Assembly (NCBI GenBank): GCA_018873225.1
Contig: JAEILZ010000006.1
Span: forward strand, 1,674,001 to 1,738,000
Direction of reading: 5' to 3'
DNA length: 64,000 nt
Origin: [Phialemoniopsis] sp. UDSM-2020
Lineage: Eukaryota > Ascomycota > Sordariomycetes > Thyridiales > Thyridiaceae
This document shows, one piece after another, positions 1 through 11,032 of the stretch; position 1 is the stretch's first letter; each line of letters starts with the position of its first letter. The notes under the pieces were generated by a model. That model ran no database searches and had not been told where the DNA came from. It saw only the letters and a list, made by a program, of their open reading frames with translations. The position numbers were made by a program, and so were the translations under genes.

Positions 1-3000
1 TGGCCATATCGGATTAATTTCCTGCATCCTATTCCATTGCAGCATGCTCCCAATGGATACGTCTCTAGACTCCTTCGCTGCATCCACTGAACATCAGTTT
101 CCATATACCAATATCCAGCTTCACATGCCACCACCTGCTTTCGGTATTAGTATCGCTGGAGTCTGGGGACATCAGGCCCCTATACCGTGCGTACGCCAGC
201 ACAAGATACATTGTTTTAGGGCCTATTTTTGCTCATGACCTATGTTCTACTAATGAAGCTTCGGACAGTTCCTGGTCGACAAACTGTTCGGCCCTTCAAA
301 GATTGTCATCCGTCCAGATAGATCACTGGGACCAGGGCCGGCCGTTTCTGCCATTCATATCTGAGTATTGGATCCTTCTCGACCGGGCCTCCATGAAATT
401 GAGGTACATCAGCTTTGCCATTTCACAATGAAGGCCGGTTCACAAGCTGATATCTCCCCTTTCGTGTTACGTCTACACAATGCTGACTATTGTCTCTGAG
501 AGGTTTCGCCGTCAAATGGCTGACGGAGGTCAAAGATTACAAAGAGCAACTAGCGGGCAGGTTAGCGGCCGGCCTAGACGTTCTGTCCACCAGACCACCC
601 GTGCGCGAGGGCACTAGAACCCGTGTCGCACCGCCGTAGGGCCCGTCCGGGGAGATTAGCACGCTTCACCGGTGCGACCAACAAGTCTGTCAGCAATTTC
701 AGCACAGCTGCTTCACATGTCAAAGCCACTTGGACCGGGGCTACACCATCCACCAACCAGACGATAACTGAAGTAAAGACCAACAACCCATATCCATGAT
801 CAAGCGAAACAAACAGAAAAACCCATACAGTGTACGATGCAACGTCGTGGAGTCCGCAGCATGCAGATTCCAGCTGCTGCAGCCAGTTCATCGTGCAAAA
901 AAAGGCTACTGTGCACGATGACATCCACATCGACGGGACGTTCCTTTCCTAGCGACCGCAACAAGACTCGATCTACTTTGTCGAGGAGGGTGTGCAAGAA
1001 CAAAAGAGTGATTCTTCCACGAACTCCACCAACGCACCACCCATGCTAGCCGGGCCTTCCTGGCGCCTTCGGTGGGGCTCACCTTGGTGAGCTTGGCAGT
1101 TCCGGCGTTCCTTTTGCTTCCCGGCTTGCCAACCCCTCACCTGCCCCTGTCCTGGCATTAAAAAGCCACACTCCCAAATTAAGCAAACTTCTGGGTGTGC
1201 TCCTCCACGGCATATACCCCCTATTTGGTTATCAGCGAAAAAAAAAGAAGACATGAAAATTTTTCACATGTCCCTGCGAAAAGCAATTTCACATCGCTGA
1301 CAAAACCCCAGGTATTGCAAAGAAGGGCCGGAAAAGGCCGCAAGAGTCAAGACGGTCAAGCAGAGACTGCTCGAGTGACTCACACACACGCAACACTACA
1401 CGAGAAACCATAGTAGAGTCGCAGGGAACAAACGGCGCATGCCATGCCATGGTGCCCTTCGTTCCAGTCCTTTGCTGCGTTGCGGTCCAATCTGAGTATT
1501 CTAAGACTGCTGCTTGTGGTGATGTGGCCAATGGCGCACTCGTCGGGGAGCGACTTGCATGATGCGCCGGCTCCCGATTGGAGAGAGGGCTCTATTACAG
1601 CGGACTGCGCCAATGCACAGCGACACCCCTTGCCCATCAGCTAACAAACAACCCATGGCATGTCAAGCGAAAAGGAAAAAGGGAAAAGGGCGGTCTCCAC
1701 CGCGGATAGGCATGTCTTGTGGGTAAGGTTCAAGCTTGCATATTCCCCTACCCAGTCATATCACCACAACAATGGCGATGGCTTCTTGTTTTGTCCGCAA
1801 ATGGGTCTCTGCCCTCAGAAGAAATGGATCGCCGTACCAGGCGCTGCGCTCTCCTTCCTCCTCTCGGTGGAGACCGAATGTCCATCTTCCAGAAACACGA
1901 CCTCACCGACAGTTTCAAAGCCTGCTGCGCGGCCGCAGTCTGCATAACCAGCATGCAAGACTAGGGCCCTAGGAGCGGCTTGGGTGATGCGCGGCAGCGC
2001 AGGATTGGCTCCCGGTCCCAGCTTGAGGATTTCTGACGTAGCAAGCCGCCCACAAAACATTTATTTTTTACCTTTTGAAATTCGCAACCTGGCTCATTGT
2101 CCAGACAACTCGTCTGCTCGCCTTGGTCGAGATCCATCCGTTTGCGCGAGCCTGCGTCGTTTTGGTTTTGGGGTGTACAGATAACGAGGCGAGCTGCGCC
2201 GAAGGTACTGTGGATTGTCTGACAGGTTCCGGCCGGCGATGAGACTCGCACGACCTTTGACGGTGTGGGTTTCACCTAGCGTTGTCCGAGTTGGCAAGAG
2301 ATCAAGTGAGCAGCAGACAATCAGCTTATTCCTGACCAGATCGACTGTTGTCACTCCTTTGACAAGATATCAAGCGGCAGATCTCTGTTGTCGTTGCACC
2401 TCTGATACGTACAACTCGCTACTCTACCTGTGCACGACAGAGGCCGAAACTCGAATATCGGGATGCTCTGGTAGGTCACAACCGAATGTATTTTCTTCGC
2501 TCAATTGCTCGCGCTTGTACGATGGAATGGGCGCAGCAGGAGGGCCGAGTACGTGTAAGAGTCATTTGCGAATGAGAAGCCCGGGTTGGGTATCAACGTT
2601 TATATGGCCCAAACCAACATCGTCGCTTGACGCTACTGCTTGACAGGCCGTATTTGCGCAAGCGCTCCCACGACGTAACATATCTTGTCTCATGAATTAT
2701 TTTGAAAGAGAAAATCCCACGATGGAAGTAGAAGACAAAAGCAGAAGGAAAAAAGAAGCCAGAGCCAAGCATGCATGCCCTACCCAACCAAGGTTGGCCG
2801 GAGCAGTGCCGAATACGCACAAGTGTGCTCTGCTGTATTGACAGGCATGGACGAGCATGGGCGTCGCGTGTGCGTGCATCTGCCTCCCCCTGGTCAGCAG
2901 CAAAGCTCAAGGGCTCTCAAGCCTGGGCCAACACGAGCTGAGAGAAGCACGGGTTTTAGTGGACCGCAGCCCCTATCCCGCTTTCAGCCTAGGAGGTCCG

Positions 3001-5087
3001 GGCTTTGGGAACAACGTCATCGGACCCGACCTGCTGGTTCTGTGGCTGGTAGCGCTGAGCGTGGGAACTTGCAGCCCTGGAGGAAGGTTGTTACAGTTAG
3101 GACATGCCCCTGGGGGTCCCCTGGGGCCTAGCCCCCTTCGCTGCAGCAGTGCGCTGGGCTGCATGCTGAACCGCTCCCTCCGGGGCCCTGTTATCCTTCT
3201 GGAACACCGCCACCTTCCCGCACCTGCAGCACCAATCAAAATCGAGCCATACCATAACTTTCTCCCAACTTCCACTGCTGCTGCCCAATACTGACAAATC
3301 CGCCACTGCAACGAAAAGACAACCACCAGACTGCCAGACAAATAGAATGCAAATAACAAGAGACGAACACGGCGACTCTACGTCATTCTTCACATTGCCA
3401 GCAATCCGGAAGCGAGTCGGGGGAGGCCTCGGACCTGCTGGTGCATGCCGATCGCCAAGATTCACAGGGCTGAGGTGACCTCTTTCCTGCTGCCATACTC
3501 GACTTACACCCAACCTTTTCGTAAGCTTCAGTCAGTCGTGACATCGAGCCATGTCCTCGAATGTGCACATGTTCCTCGGCGTCCAAAACCTTTCGCCTAA
3601 AGCTTGTACACAGGCACAGTGTGAGAGGGTGAGTACTCTTGATTCGCCTTTTACCTTGTTGCCGCGTTTCACCTACCACTCGTGACTCATCCTTTTGTCG
3701 GGGATATGGTAAAAACCCATCGCCAGCCTCGACTTTTGTATCGAGCACCATCCACAACGGCGGAGCACATTCCGGCTCTTTCGGCTGTGCACACCTTGAT
3801 TCATCATGATTCGCTCCCCTGTGTATTTTACTTAGCATATTCGCCACTATTGAGCATTGTTTCCCTCTGTTTTTACGTGCGCATGTGACGACGTGTGAAC
3901 TGTTCGCGCTGGTATGCCCGTTTGAGTGGTGGAAAACGCCCGCTTCACGGCCTCTCACGTCGCCTCATTTTCCCTCGCTGTGCACCCCCTGTGAATAACG
4001 CCAGGCAGCCAAGCGCACTACTGCCTGCCCTTTGACGTAGGACTTGACTCTTTGGGGTGATCTTTTCAAAGCTTTGGGAACCTATCATATCTCCGAAAAG
4101 CCTACCGTGAAGTTGAGTGGCTCGCGTGGGCGTTATGGCGCGTCCACATACTTGCGCGCCTCGGGAGGCCGCGATGCCACCGGTTGCCTCCTTTCGAGGC
4201 TCTTGGCTTTCAAAGTGTTAGTTTGGTGGACATGCGCGTCCATGTGATGCCTGCACGGTTCACGGTGGTTATCCCGCGTAGTCTACTGGCTAATATCGCG
4301 GGCACTTTCGCGGCCTGGATTTTGAGTCATCCATCTGGGGACCCATGATCTGAGATAGGGGAAGGAGACTCACCACCTCGCGAAAGCTTGAGTATTGATA
4401 TGTAGACACCCCTTCAAGATACTTCCTGACTGGACACTGAATCACATATCATGATGATATGGAGGGAAAGGGGGTGGCAACCACGTACAAGAGTGATATC
4501 ACGGAGACGCATCGAAACAAGGTCATGTGAACAGGGTGTAGTAGGCCCTTGCTCCAATGAGTGCACACGCCCAGAAAACATGTCTGTCCACATCACGTCT
4601 TCTCTAAAAGCTGCGGTGACTCAGGCATCTGCGGCTTAAGTCTCCCTCCGCAGGCTGCCTCACCCGCCGAGCGCTCACAGAGGAAGCGGTGCCCCCTGGA
4701 TCTGTAGCCGCCAGAGATGCAAGAGAGCGGCCCGAGCTACCCTCTCTTTCGTGGCAAAGTAGTCCTTATTTGAATCAGTACGTGTAGTCATCATAGATTT
4801 CTTGCGACGAGCTGAACGTGTGGGCATCGAACATTTCTGAATTGCATTGTCAGAAGATCTTTTCAAAATGTGACCTGTTCGTCACTTGACAAGAACACGT
4901 ATCCAATCTTCTGAATCACTTGAAGGGGTTTGAGAGTAATGTTTGATATTTTAAATACTATATAGGACAATGCTGCAACCACTAGTCTCTGGGGATAAGC
5001 CAAAACTTGCAGAAACAGCACATAGTTGTGCTCCATTTCGATGTGGAAAGTGTCTCGGGACACAGATGGAAGATGAGTCTTGACCAC
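1..5087. other. Non-coding stretch, no gene recognised
   Basis: No open frame here on either strand has protein-like composition, a recognisable domain or splice-consistent continuation. The longest candidate (minus strand, about 3383-3958, 191 codons) has no family resemblance. The stretch looks like intergenic or UTR sequence with some pyrimidine-rich tracts. It is also possible that the frame errors seen from 5.1 kb extend here and hide a gene, but I cannot show that. Confidence 0.5.
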
Positions 5088-5397
5088 TTAGTCCTCGTCA
5101 CCATCGCCCGACATACACGGAATGCAACAGGTAAGGAGGGCCTTGACCTTGTTGGCCGCATTGATGAGCGAGTCGGGGAAAACGTCAACGATGGCATCAA
5201 TGATGCCATCAGACGAGACGGAGTACGGCGAGGGAGCACGGCGTTGTTGGAGGTATTCGGGCTTTGATGACGGTCTCACCGTCATTCGACACAAACATCG
5301 ACACGTCCTCGCTATCCATCTCCTCTGATATCAGTGGAATGTGCACCTGAGGCCGGAGCAGGAGTGGTGGCGGCTCCCGAAGCGCCGAAAGTCGAGT
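5088..5397 (-). pseudogene. C-terminal fragment of an unrecognised ORF, frame uncertain
   Basis: The minus strand reads as a protein-like tail ending at 5088. It has a segment rich in Ile, Val and Asp, then a Cys-Cys-Ile-Pro-Cys cluster and an acidic end (Gly-Asp-Gly-Asp-Glu-Asp). Upstream, around 5290-5370, an acidic stretch beginning Ile-Pro-Leu-Ile-Ser-Glu-Glu is in a different frame, so at least one frame break lies between them. I do not recognise the family. It follows the methyltransferase-like unit on the same strand at close spacing, like the other units in this array. It could be the end of that unit or a separate small gene. Confidence 0.3.
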
Positions 5398-5429
5398 CAG
5401 GTCAAGTCCGGGGACTCTTTATTTCAATG

Positions 5430-6562
5430 CTACAGCGGATAATTGCCGAATAGCCCCTTGGCGGTACGCTTTGCTCTCAATCGCGACTGGAATTGCATCT
5501 CAAGTCTCGTAAGTTCATGAGGGCGACGTCCCTTTGGAGATACAATTCGGTCCGCTGCAATGGCGCTCATGATGATGTTGGAGACCACAGTCGTCGTCAT
5601 TGCGTGGCCGGCAAGCTCTTGAAGAAATTGGTTGGTTTCGGTAGACAGCGTGATCTTGTTGGTAGGAATGCCCTGCAAGGTGAGCATCTCGATGCCCAGG
5701 ATGGGCCGACCTTGGGTGGCGAGGTCCATGATCCCATTCGGGGTGAGGCAGCCGCAGGCGCGGTATCACCAGACTCGTCCTCGTCGCTGCCGTCAGCCGC
5801 CTCATCCATCGCATCCTCATCAGGGACCGCGTCAGCACCCCAGTTTCCTCCTCGAACTTGTCAAGAAGAGCCTTGCCTCGCTTGGCAAGGTGCTCTGGGA
5901 ACTTGTAGTGGGGATTCGTAAGGATAACATCCAGGGAGGACTGGAGCTTGCCATCTTTCTTCAGTTGCGGCATTATGGTGAAAGTAGGTGATTCGAGCGA
6001 CAGTAGAATCTGCTCGATCTCAGGCTCTCGAGCAGAGATCATCCGCTGGTCCCAGAGAGCCACCCCCTTCTTGTACTGAGGAGCGACGTTTCTCAGGATC
6101 ATACAGAAGTGTAGCAGGTCGTCGACACGGCCCTGGTGGGTCGGTGCAACCGCTACCACCTGAGCCTGCACAACAATTGGGGTTTTGCAACCCTTTCAGT
6201 GCAACATCATATGCCTTCTTATTTGCAGGCGCGAGCTATCCTCGTCTACTACTGCACTGCTTTATCTGGCCTGAGGTGTAAGTCCAAATGGCCTTGCATG
6301 AACGAGCCGGGATGCCTCGTGCTAAGAGGATGCGCCTCAACTTTGAGGTCTAGTGATGACGTGGGCTGGGCGCAGTACCTGTGGTAGAAAGAGAAGTGAA
6401 AGGCTACGCCTGCATATGGCAACGGTCGGTTGATGTTCGTGATTCGATCGGAAAGATCAAGACGAAGTCTCTAGGATCAGTCTGGAGTGGTTTGAAGTGA
6501 TGGAAAGTCTCACTTCAAGCAACACCAGACGAAATTGTAGAGGCTTCATCTTGATCATTTCC
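5430..6562 (-). pseudogene. Frame-broken ORF ending in a C5 DNA-methyltransferase-like motif IX-X region
   Basis: Read 5' to 3' on the minus strand, several protein-like segments sit in different frames. The last (about 5729-5430) has the layout of the end of fungal C5-cytosine DNA methyltransferases: a Leu-Gln-Gly-Ile-Pro block, a spacer rich in Glu and Leu, then Leu-Ala-Gly-His-Ala-Met-Thr-Thr-Thr-Val-Val, which fits motif X. Before it come an acidic linker (about 5840-5745) and a longer unrecognised region (about 6171-5845). The catalytic Pro-Cys motif IV is not visible, so this is not a complete methyltransferase. Two frame changes coincide with a C4 run at 5838-5841 and a G4 run at 5740-5743; one extra base in each would restore continuity. 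The start is uncertain; an ATG near 6562 and a TA tract at 6641-6657 lie upstream. Confidence 0.4.
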
Positions 6563-6640
6563 GTCAAACCCTTGTACTAGCCACCCCGTATACGTCGCCT
6601 CCCGCCGTTCATCTCTCGTCGTGATATTTGGAAATTTTGA

Positions 6641-6657
6641 ATATATATATATATATA
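6641..6657 (-). promoter_or_regulatory. TA tract / TATA-like box upstream of the methyltransferase-like unit
   Basis: An alternating AT tract follows TTTTGA on the plus strand, so the minus strand reads as a TATATATATTCA-type box. It lies between the stop of the 6688-8010 unit and the first ATGs of the next minus-strand unit. Similar boxes recur at 9398, 10783 and 11889, with a plain TA tract at 8060. It may be a core promoter or just a microsatellite. Confidence 0.35.
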
Positions 6658-7051
6658 AAGTTGTTTCGACGGCCACGAACCACTCTGTCAACCCGTCTCG
6701 GCTTCAGACTCGGGAGCACGACGTATAATTTTGGGGATGCCGATGTCGACGTCCTCGTCGGTGAAGCTGCGCATCGGGACGAGCTCCATGATGCCCAGGT
6801 TGGGGTCGGCGATGGCCTCGTCCTCCAAGTTGGGCAGGGCGCCGCCAAATGCAGCGGACAGGACGCCGCGGCCCAGAACGGAGATGGGGCGGGTCATGCC
6901 CTTGCCGACGTGGAGGAAGAAGGTGCCGGACTGGTCGGTGACCTGGCACTCAACGTCGTACATGGGGAACGTCAGGGTCTGGCGAGAGAGTTCCATGTCC
7001 TTGAGGTAGGTCTGGAGGTGAACCAGGGTGTTCTCGGACCTACACGCCTCA

Positions 7052-7109
7052 CGGACGACAGGACCGGGGAGATGGGATCCAAGACCACCCAAGGTGTTAT
7101 TCACACGCT
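7052..7109 (-). repeat. Diverged internal repeat, copy 2
   Basis: This 58-bp segment matches 7491-7548 at roughly 70 percent identity in the same orientation. Both encode Asn-Asn-x-Leu-Gly-Gly-Leu-Gly followed by Pro-Gly-Pro-Val-Val-Arg-Glu. Conservation at protein level suggests a duplicated module inside the 6688-8010 ORF, not a DNA-level tandem repeat. Confidence 0.55.
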
Positions 7110-7490
7110 TGGAGTTCTCGGATGAGCTGGGAAGGCCCGTTCCTTATACTCATCATCTTTGACATCTTTGGCGTTTCTGCACTCAAGGAACCGATCGAGG
7201 AACTTGCAGTAGAAAAGCTCGTCTTTTGTGGTCAGCTCCAACTCCTGAATCGCGAGGCCTCGGTCGGTGTACATCTTGAACATGTATTGGTCATGCTCGC
7301 CCAAAGACTCCATTTTCTGACGCTGAGCGACAGGCGATGTAGTAGTCACGTTGTAGACACGTACGAAGCCAGACTGCAAGTAGGGAGGGTAGGTGGGTGT
7401 ACCATCTTCCTTTGGGTCTGCGATGGGAAGAGGACCGTCACATGGTGGAGGCTCGGCCACACCCATCCAGAACTGGGAGCTCACGGCTCC

Positions 7491-7548
7491 CGGACAACAG
7501 GACCTGGAGAAGGAATCCGAGGCCACCCAAGACGTTGTTGATACGCCT
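7491..7548 (-). repeat. Diverged internal repeat, copy 1
   Basis: Partner of the copy at 7052-7109. It lies upstream on the coding strand of the same unrecognised ORF. The repeat's later half needs one inserted base to stay in frame, judged by comparison with copy 2. Confidence 0.55.
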
Positions 7549-8059
7549 GAACTTCTCAGCTTGTTCTCCAGTACTGTTATCGCGCACCATGCGCAAAGCT
7601 TTCGAGAATTTGACAAGATCGAGATGCGCCGTTCTTGGATCGAAGACAGGGGGGGTTGAGTCTGAAAGAACGAGACGCGGAGTGAAGTGCCCATGGGCAT
7701 TGGCGATTCTGCTGAATATCTCACAGAAACCGAGAGATCCCAGAAGGTGCGGTTGCTGAGAGAAATGAGAAATAATCACCATCGTCGATGAATACGTCTT
7801 TGACTGTGCATTTAGCTTCGGGATCCCTTGTGCCAGCGAAGTGGTCAAGTCGTAAAGAGGGTAGGACACTCCGAGAAGCGTAGAAACTCCTCAAGCTCCG
7901 TCTCTCCAGCGGCGATGATTCTCTGAACTGGATTGTCCTTCTTGTACTGGACGTTCCTCCTGACATCGATCTCGATTTTGGCCGGTGTTGGAGTGAGACA
8001 CGGCAGCCATCAATCTCCTCCATCTTCCTCATTGTTCCATTTCTCGGTAAGTTTTCGAG

Positions 8060-8081
8060 ATATATATATATATATATATAT
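8060..8081. repeat. (TA)n microsatellite, possible TATA box
   Basis: About ten uninterrupted TA dinucleotides lie 50 bp upstream, on the minus strand, of the ATG at 8010. A GTAAG-type donor sequence does not follow as it does at 11889. This could serve as the core promoter of the 6688-8010 unit. The short distance to the ATG is unusual for a fungal gene. Confidence 0.45.
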
Positions 8082-8253
8082 GAGTCGGCGGTGCCTGCAC
8101 CGCCGCGATCTCTATATCTCAAGCTTCGTAACACTGGGAAACATAAGGGGCTGGCATTCCCCTGTCATCGAAACGTGGCCAGCGCGTTATGGCCAGCATA
8201 TCGACGGAAGTTGTCACTGTCCACAGTGGGGCATCCATGTCGACATCATTACC

Positions 8254-8898
8254 CTACGAGGATGCAAGAAGGGCGAGAAGCTTGCTGAATCTCTTGGATT
8301 TCACACCGAACGCCTTAAAGCAGAAGAGCTCGTACTTCATGCGATCCTCACCGGCCCCGCGTACGCTTCTGCGCGTAGTGGAAGTCCTGCGGATAAAAGG
8401 GCACACGGCGGGGTCCCTGCGGCTGCGGCAGGGCTGACCATGCCGGCATGAAGCCTTGACCAGGGCGAAGAGCTTAAGGACCTCTCGAGTTTCCAGCTCA
8501 TGTATGGCAGGGCCATATTCGCCTCGCAGCTCATTTTGAGCTCGGCTGGGCAGACAACCTCCAGTGTAGATGTCGACGTTCACAACCCCCGCCTCAAAGT
8601 CTCGACCGGAGTAGTCATAGCCGGGATGAGGAGGACCAGCCTGGGCTGGACCCGCGTCAACGCGAGGCTTGATCGTCTCGATCTTCTTGCTGTTTGCGGC
8701 ATAGCCCTCGAAGATCTGCTCGTCGATGGTGTCCTCTGCGACAAAGTGGTAGATGTGGACGGTCCATCCTTGCTCTTACTAGCTCAGTTTTCAGGAAGTC
8801 GATACCTGTACACCTTGTCGAGGAACACAAACTGGGTTGTGCTGCAGGATCGGGGATCCCTTTCCAGACCTGATGCTAAAGTCCTTGTTGATAGCCAT
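8254..8898 (-). pseudogene. Frame-broken ORF with a SNF2-helicase-like segment
   Basis: From the ATG at 8898 the minus strand gives protein-like sequence to a stop at 8254, in several frames. A segment near 8760-8700 reads Val-His-Ile-Tyr-His-Phe-Val-Ala-Glu-Asp-Thr-Ile-Asp-Glu-Gln-Ile. This resembles the end of the SNF2 helicase C-terminal domain, where RIGQ-type sequence is followed by YHFVAEDTIEEQI. However, no RIGQ block or other helicase motif is visible, so the resemblance could be superficial. Frame changes fit a CC doublet at 8454-8455 and a C4 run at 8355-8358 (plus-strand bases). The C-terminal part is rich in Lys, Phe and Leu. A short intron could lie near 8790. The family is unassigned. 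Confidence 0.35.
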
Positions 8899-8906
8899 GC
8901 ATGACC

Positions 8907-9358
8907 TTAGCTTTGGTAGTTCTGACGACTCGACTGACCGTGCTGACCTTGGTAACCACCGCCTTGGTAGCCACCGCCTTGGTAATCGTCGCCTTGATAA
9001 CCACCCGGTTGGTGGCCTTGATGACCATTCTAGGTATGGTCCTGCTGATCGCCTGGCAGAAGGCCTTGATCCAACAACGCGACGCTCCTCGACTTTGCTC
9101 TGCCGATGACCCGAGGCCTTTGGACCAGTAGTAGCACTTGCTGTAGAAGCCGTAGTGGCATTCTTTGCGTTGCGGAAACTGTCTGGGAAGAGCGCATTGT
9201 GATCGGGGTATCCTGCTCGAGGGGTGCAACAACACGGTCATCTGCCGGCGGGGCACGGTGCTCCCTCTCAGCAGGGCGAGAGGTAGAAGTAGCAGAAGCC
9301 AAAGGAGAACCCTTCTCCTTGATGACAGGCTCTGGGTCGTTTGACGGTCTAGAAGCAT
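8907..9358 (-). pseudogene. Frame-broken ORF with a Pro/Ala/Ser-rich N-terminus and Gly-Tyr-Gln-Gly repeats
   Basis: The ATG at 9358 lies 40 bp downstream (minus strand) of a TATATATA box. The N-terminal part is rich in Pro, Ala, Ser and Glu and looks disordered. The middle carries Asp-His-Asn-Ala-Leu-Phe-Pro-Asp-Ser-Phe-Arg. The C-terminus has four or so Gly-Tyr-Gln-Gly units before a stop at 8907. Continuity would need about four one-base changes, including at the G4 run 9205-9208, and the removal of one in-frame TAG near 9030. Gly-Tyr-Gln repeats occur in RNA-binding and prion-like proteins, but no RRM is visible, so I assign no function. Confidence 0.4.
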
Positions 9359-9397
9359 GACCTGTGATGTGCTTGGAAAAGGTTTGAGAAAGGTTGA

Positions 9398-9406
9398 ATA
9401 TATATA
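9398..9406 (-). promoter_or_regulatory. TATATATA box of the Gly-Tyr-Gln-Gly ORF
   Basis: The minus strand reads CCTATATATATTCA, 40 bp before the ATG at 9358. The same core, including the TTCA flank, appears at 10783 and 11889, and the TATATATTC portion at 6641. It is probably a core promoter, with a very short leader. Confidence 0.4.
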
Positions 9407-9777
9407 GGAATAAAGGAAAGGTTGATGAAACAAAGGGAGGTCGGAAGATTGTCTCAGGTAGTTGCTGTGTTCACAGGCTTTTCCTAAGCCTCGACTTCGC
9501 TCCATCCTTCTTTGGAGGAACTACTTCACTGGCAAGCCTTTGCTTTAGATCTCTCTCCTGCGTTTGTAGTAAGGAGTAGGGTGGTTGCTGTCTGTGGGGG
9601 AAGTGAAAATTGTCATAATGTGGGCCTTTCCCTCAGTGTTTGGCTTGGGCATAGCATCCTCAAACAGGGTGATGAGTTGATAATGGCAAGCCAAAAGCTT
9701 AGTCCGGGTACTAGCAGGCCATCCCCTGGTGGGTACGTCAGGGATCAAGGGAGTAAGTGATGAGATGGTCGGTCCAT

Positions 9778-10526
9778 TCAAAGCTTACGTCTGAATGCGA
9801 TTGTGAAGAGGAGCTCGGGGGAGGTGTTGAAGGACTCACGTCCGACGTTGGGGATGTTGACCTCCAAGATCTGTGGAAGGCAAAAGGTGAGCGCCAGCGT
9901 CGAGGAGGCGTGTAGACTTTGGGGGAAGGTGAAGTAGACCCTAGGGGAGTATGCTTCCTTGAAGACAATGCTGCAATGCTCTTGACGGATTGAGAAGCTT
10001 GTGCTAGTGAGAAACTGATAGGAGGCGGAATCGGATCTGCAAGCATCTTTGAGAGCTCTGTTCGAGAGTAGAACCTCTTCTGCCAAGGTGAGGTGGAAGA
10101 TAAAGGAAAGAATAGTAGAGAACTCAAACCTCGCTGTCTAGTAGGCCCTCTTGCAGCTCCTTGGGAATGGGGTAGACCATGCGCAGGGTCTGCGGGTGGC
10201 GGAGCCATGCTCCTTGATATCCTTCAGGAGTGGCGAAAGTCGACCGCAATGCTCCGGGTCACGTCGACGCCGTTATTGAACCACTGGATCAGCGACTCCA
10301 TGACCTTGACGTCCTCAACAGCGGTATCGTAGAGCAACTGCAGCGCGTTCTTGTGAGCGAGATTGGGGCCGTGCGCGATGCGATTGCTGTGCAGGAGGAA
10401 CAAGATATCGTCGTACTTCGTCAGGCGCGAGACAATGGCCTCGGGTGAGGTGATGGCCGCCGGCTCGTAGTTCATGACGTTAACAACCTCCAGGGGCGAG
10501 GGCAGCGGAGCTGCGAGTTCTGACAT
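9778..10526 (-). pseudogene. Frame-broken ORF, unrecognised family
   Basis: The ATG at 10526 starts a clean frame of about 100 codons, acidic and Leu/Asn-rich, with a Tyr-Asp-Asp-Ile-Leu-Phe-Leu-Leu-His-Ser segment. A frame break at 10236-10238 (A3 on the plus strand, one base too many) is followed by Pro-Glu-Gly-Tyr-Gln-Gly-Ala-Trp-Leu-Arg-His-Pro. A plausible 58-nt intron follows, with a GTTTGAG donor and a TTGGCAG acceptor near 10107-10086. The last part, to a stop at 9778, contains Leu-Glu-Val-Asn-Ile-Pro-Asn-Val-Gly. I recognise no domain. The same frame extends upstream of the ATG and there carries a mannosidase-like motif, which is listed separately. Confidence 0.35.
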
Positions 10527-10554
10527 GTTTGCCGATCTCGCGTGATGGCGCGGC

Positions 10555-10640
10555 GCGAGTTGGTTGTGCTTATATGCTATTGTTTCGGCCCAAGGCCATG
10601 GCCAGCAGGGGTCAATGTGACAGTGACCAATGGCAATGAC
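10555..10640 (-). other. Short alpha-mannosidase (GH38)-like motif fragment
   Basis: In the frame that leads into the ATG at 10526, the minus strand encodes Ala-Thr-Val-x-Ala-Ile-Gly-His-Cys-His-Ile-Asp-x-x-Trp-x-Trp-Pro-Trp-Ala-Glu-Thr. GH38 alpha-mannosidases have this pattern at the zinc-binding His-x-Asp of the active site. Nothing mannosidase-like is visible on either side, so at most about 28 residues match. It may be a captured gene fragment or chance. It sits where a 5' leader would be expected. Confidence 0.35.
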
Positions 10641-10782
10641 CGTGGCTTCAGTGCCGCTCTCGTAGACCCCCGCAGTGCTTCCTAGCGCGTGTCCATAGGC
10701 GGAACAGCGGGGGACCGCGAGGCTTGGAATTGAAGCGAGCCTGAGTCGGAGGCCCATGCCTTGTAGATAGAGAAATGTGTGA

Positions 10783-10791
10783 ATATATATA
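10783..10791 (-). promoter_or_regulatory. TATATATA box upstream of the 9778-10526 unit
   Basis: The minus strand reads CCTATATATATTCACA, nearly identical to the box at 9398 and similar to the one at 11889. It lies about 260 bp before the ATG at 10526. It is probably a TATA element. Confidence 0.35.
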
Positions 10792-11032
10792 GGTTCTGTT
10801 CCTAGCTTGATGTAGAACAATGGAGTGGAGGCTTGGTCGATGGTGGCCTCTCTCATGATGACTTTGCTTTGGGTAGTGGGATAGCCTGCCACCTGGCAAG
10901 AGTACCTGACAAAGGGGTCGAAATGTCAGTCTGCAACCTTTGTGGGTTGGAGGTTAGAAGGTCCCCTTTCATGGCGATAGAAGGTTGATCTGCCATCTTG
11001 TCCTTCAATGTTGTTGGTCTGTGCGATTCCGG

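Larger units (their letters stand above)
6688..8010 (-). pseudogene. Frame-broken, intronless ORF of about 440 codons, unrecognised family
   Basis: Starting from the ATG at 8010, protein-like sequence runs to a stop at 6688 but hops between all three frames. Most hops fall at short homopolymers, including T4 at 7976-7979, A3 at 7854-7856 and A3 at 7727-7729. Allowing one-base changes there would give one continuous protein of about 440 residues. Its visible parts are an acidic region rich in Glu and Leu, a segment with Phe-Asp-Pro-Arg-Thr-Ala, and two copies of an Asn-Asn-x-Leu-Gly-Gly-Leu-Gly ... Gly-Pro-Val-Val-Arg-Glu motif encoded at 7548-7491 and 7109-7052. I recognise no family, signal peptide or membrane span. 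It may be an intact gene in poorly polished sequence or a decayed copy. Confidence 0.4.

Noticed and set aside
3383..3958. 191-codon open frame on the minus strand
   Set aside because: Random-like composition, no domain, no splice-consistent extension; it probably arises from GC-rich intergenic sequence.
8254..8898. Calling this ORF a SNF2 helicase
   Set aside because: Only one short segment resembles the end of the helicase C domain; no Walker or RIGQ motif is visible.
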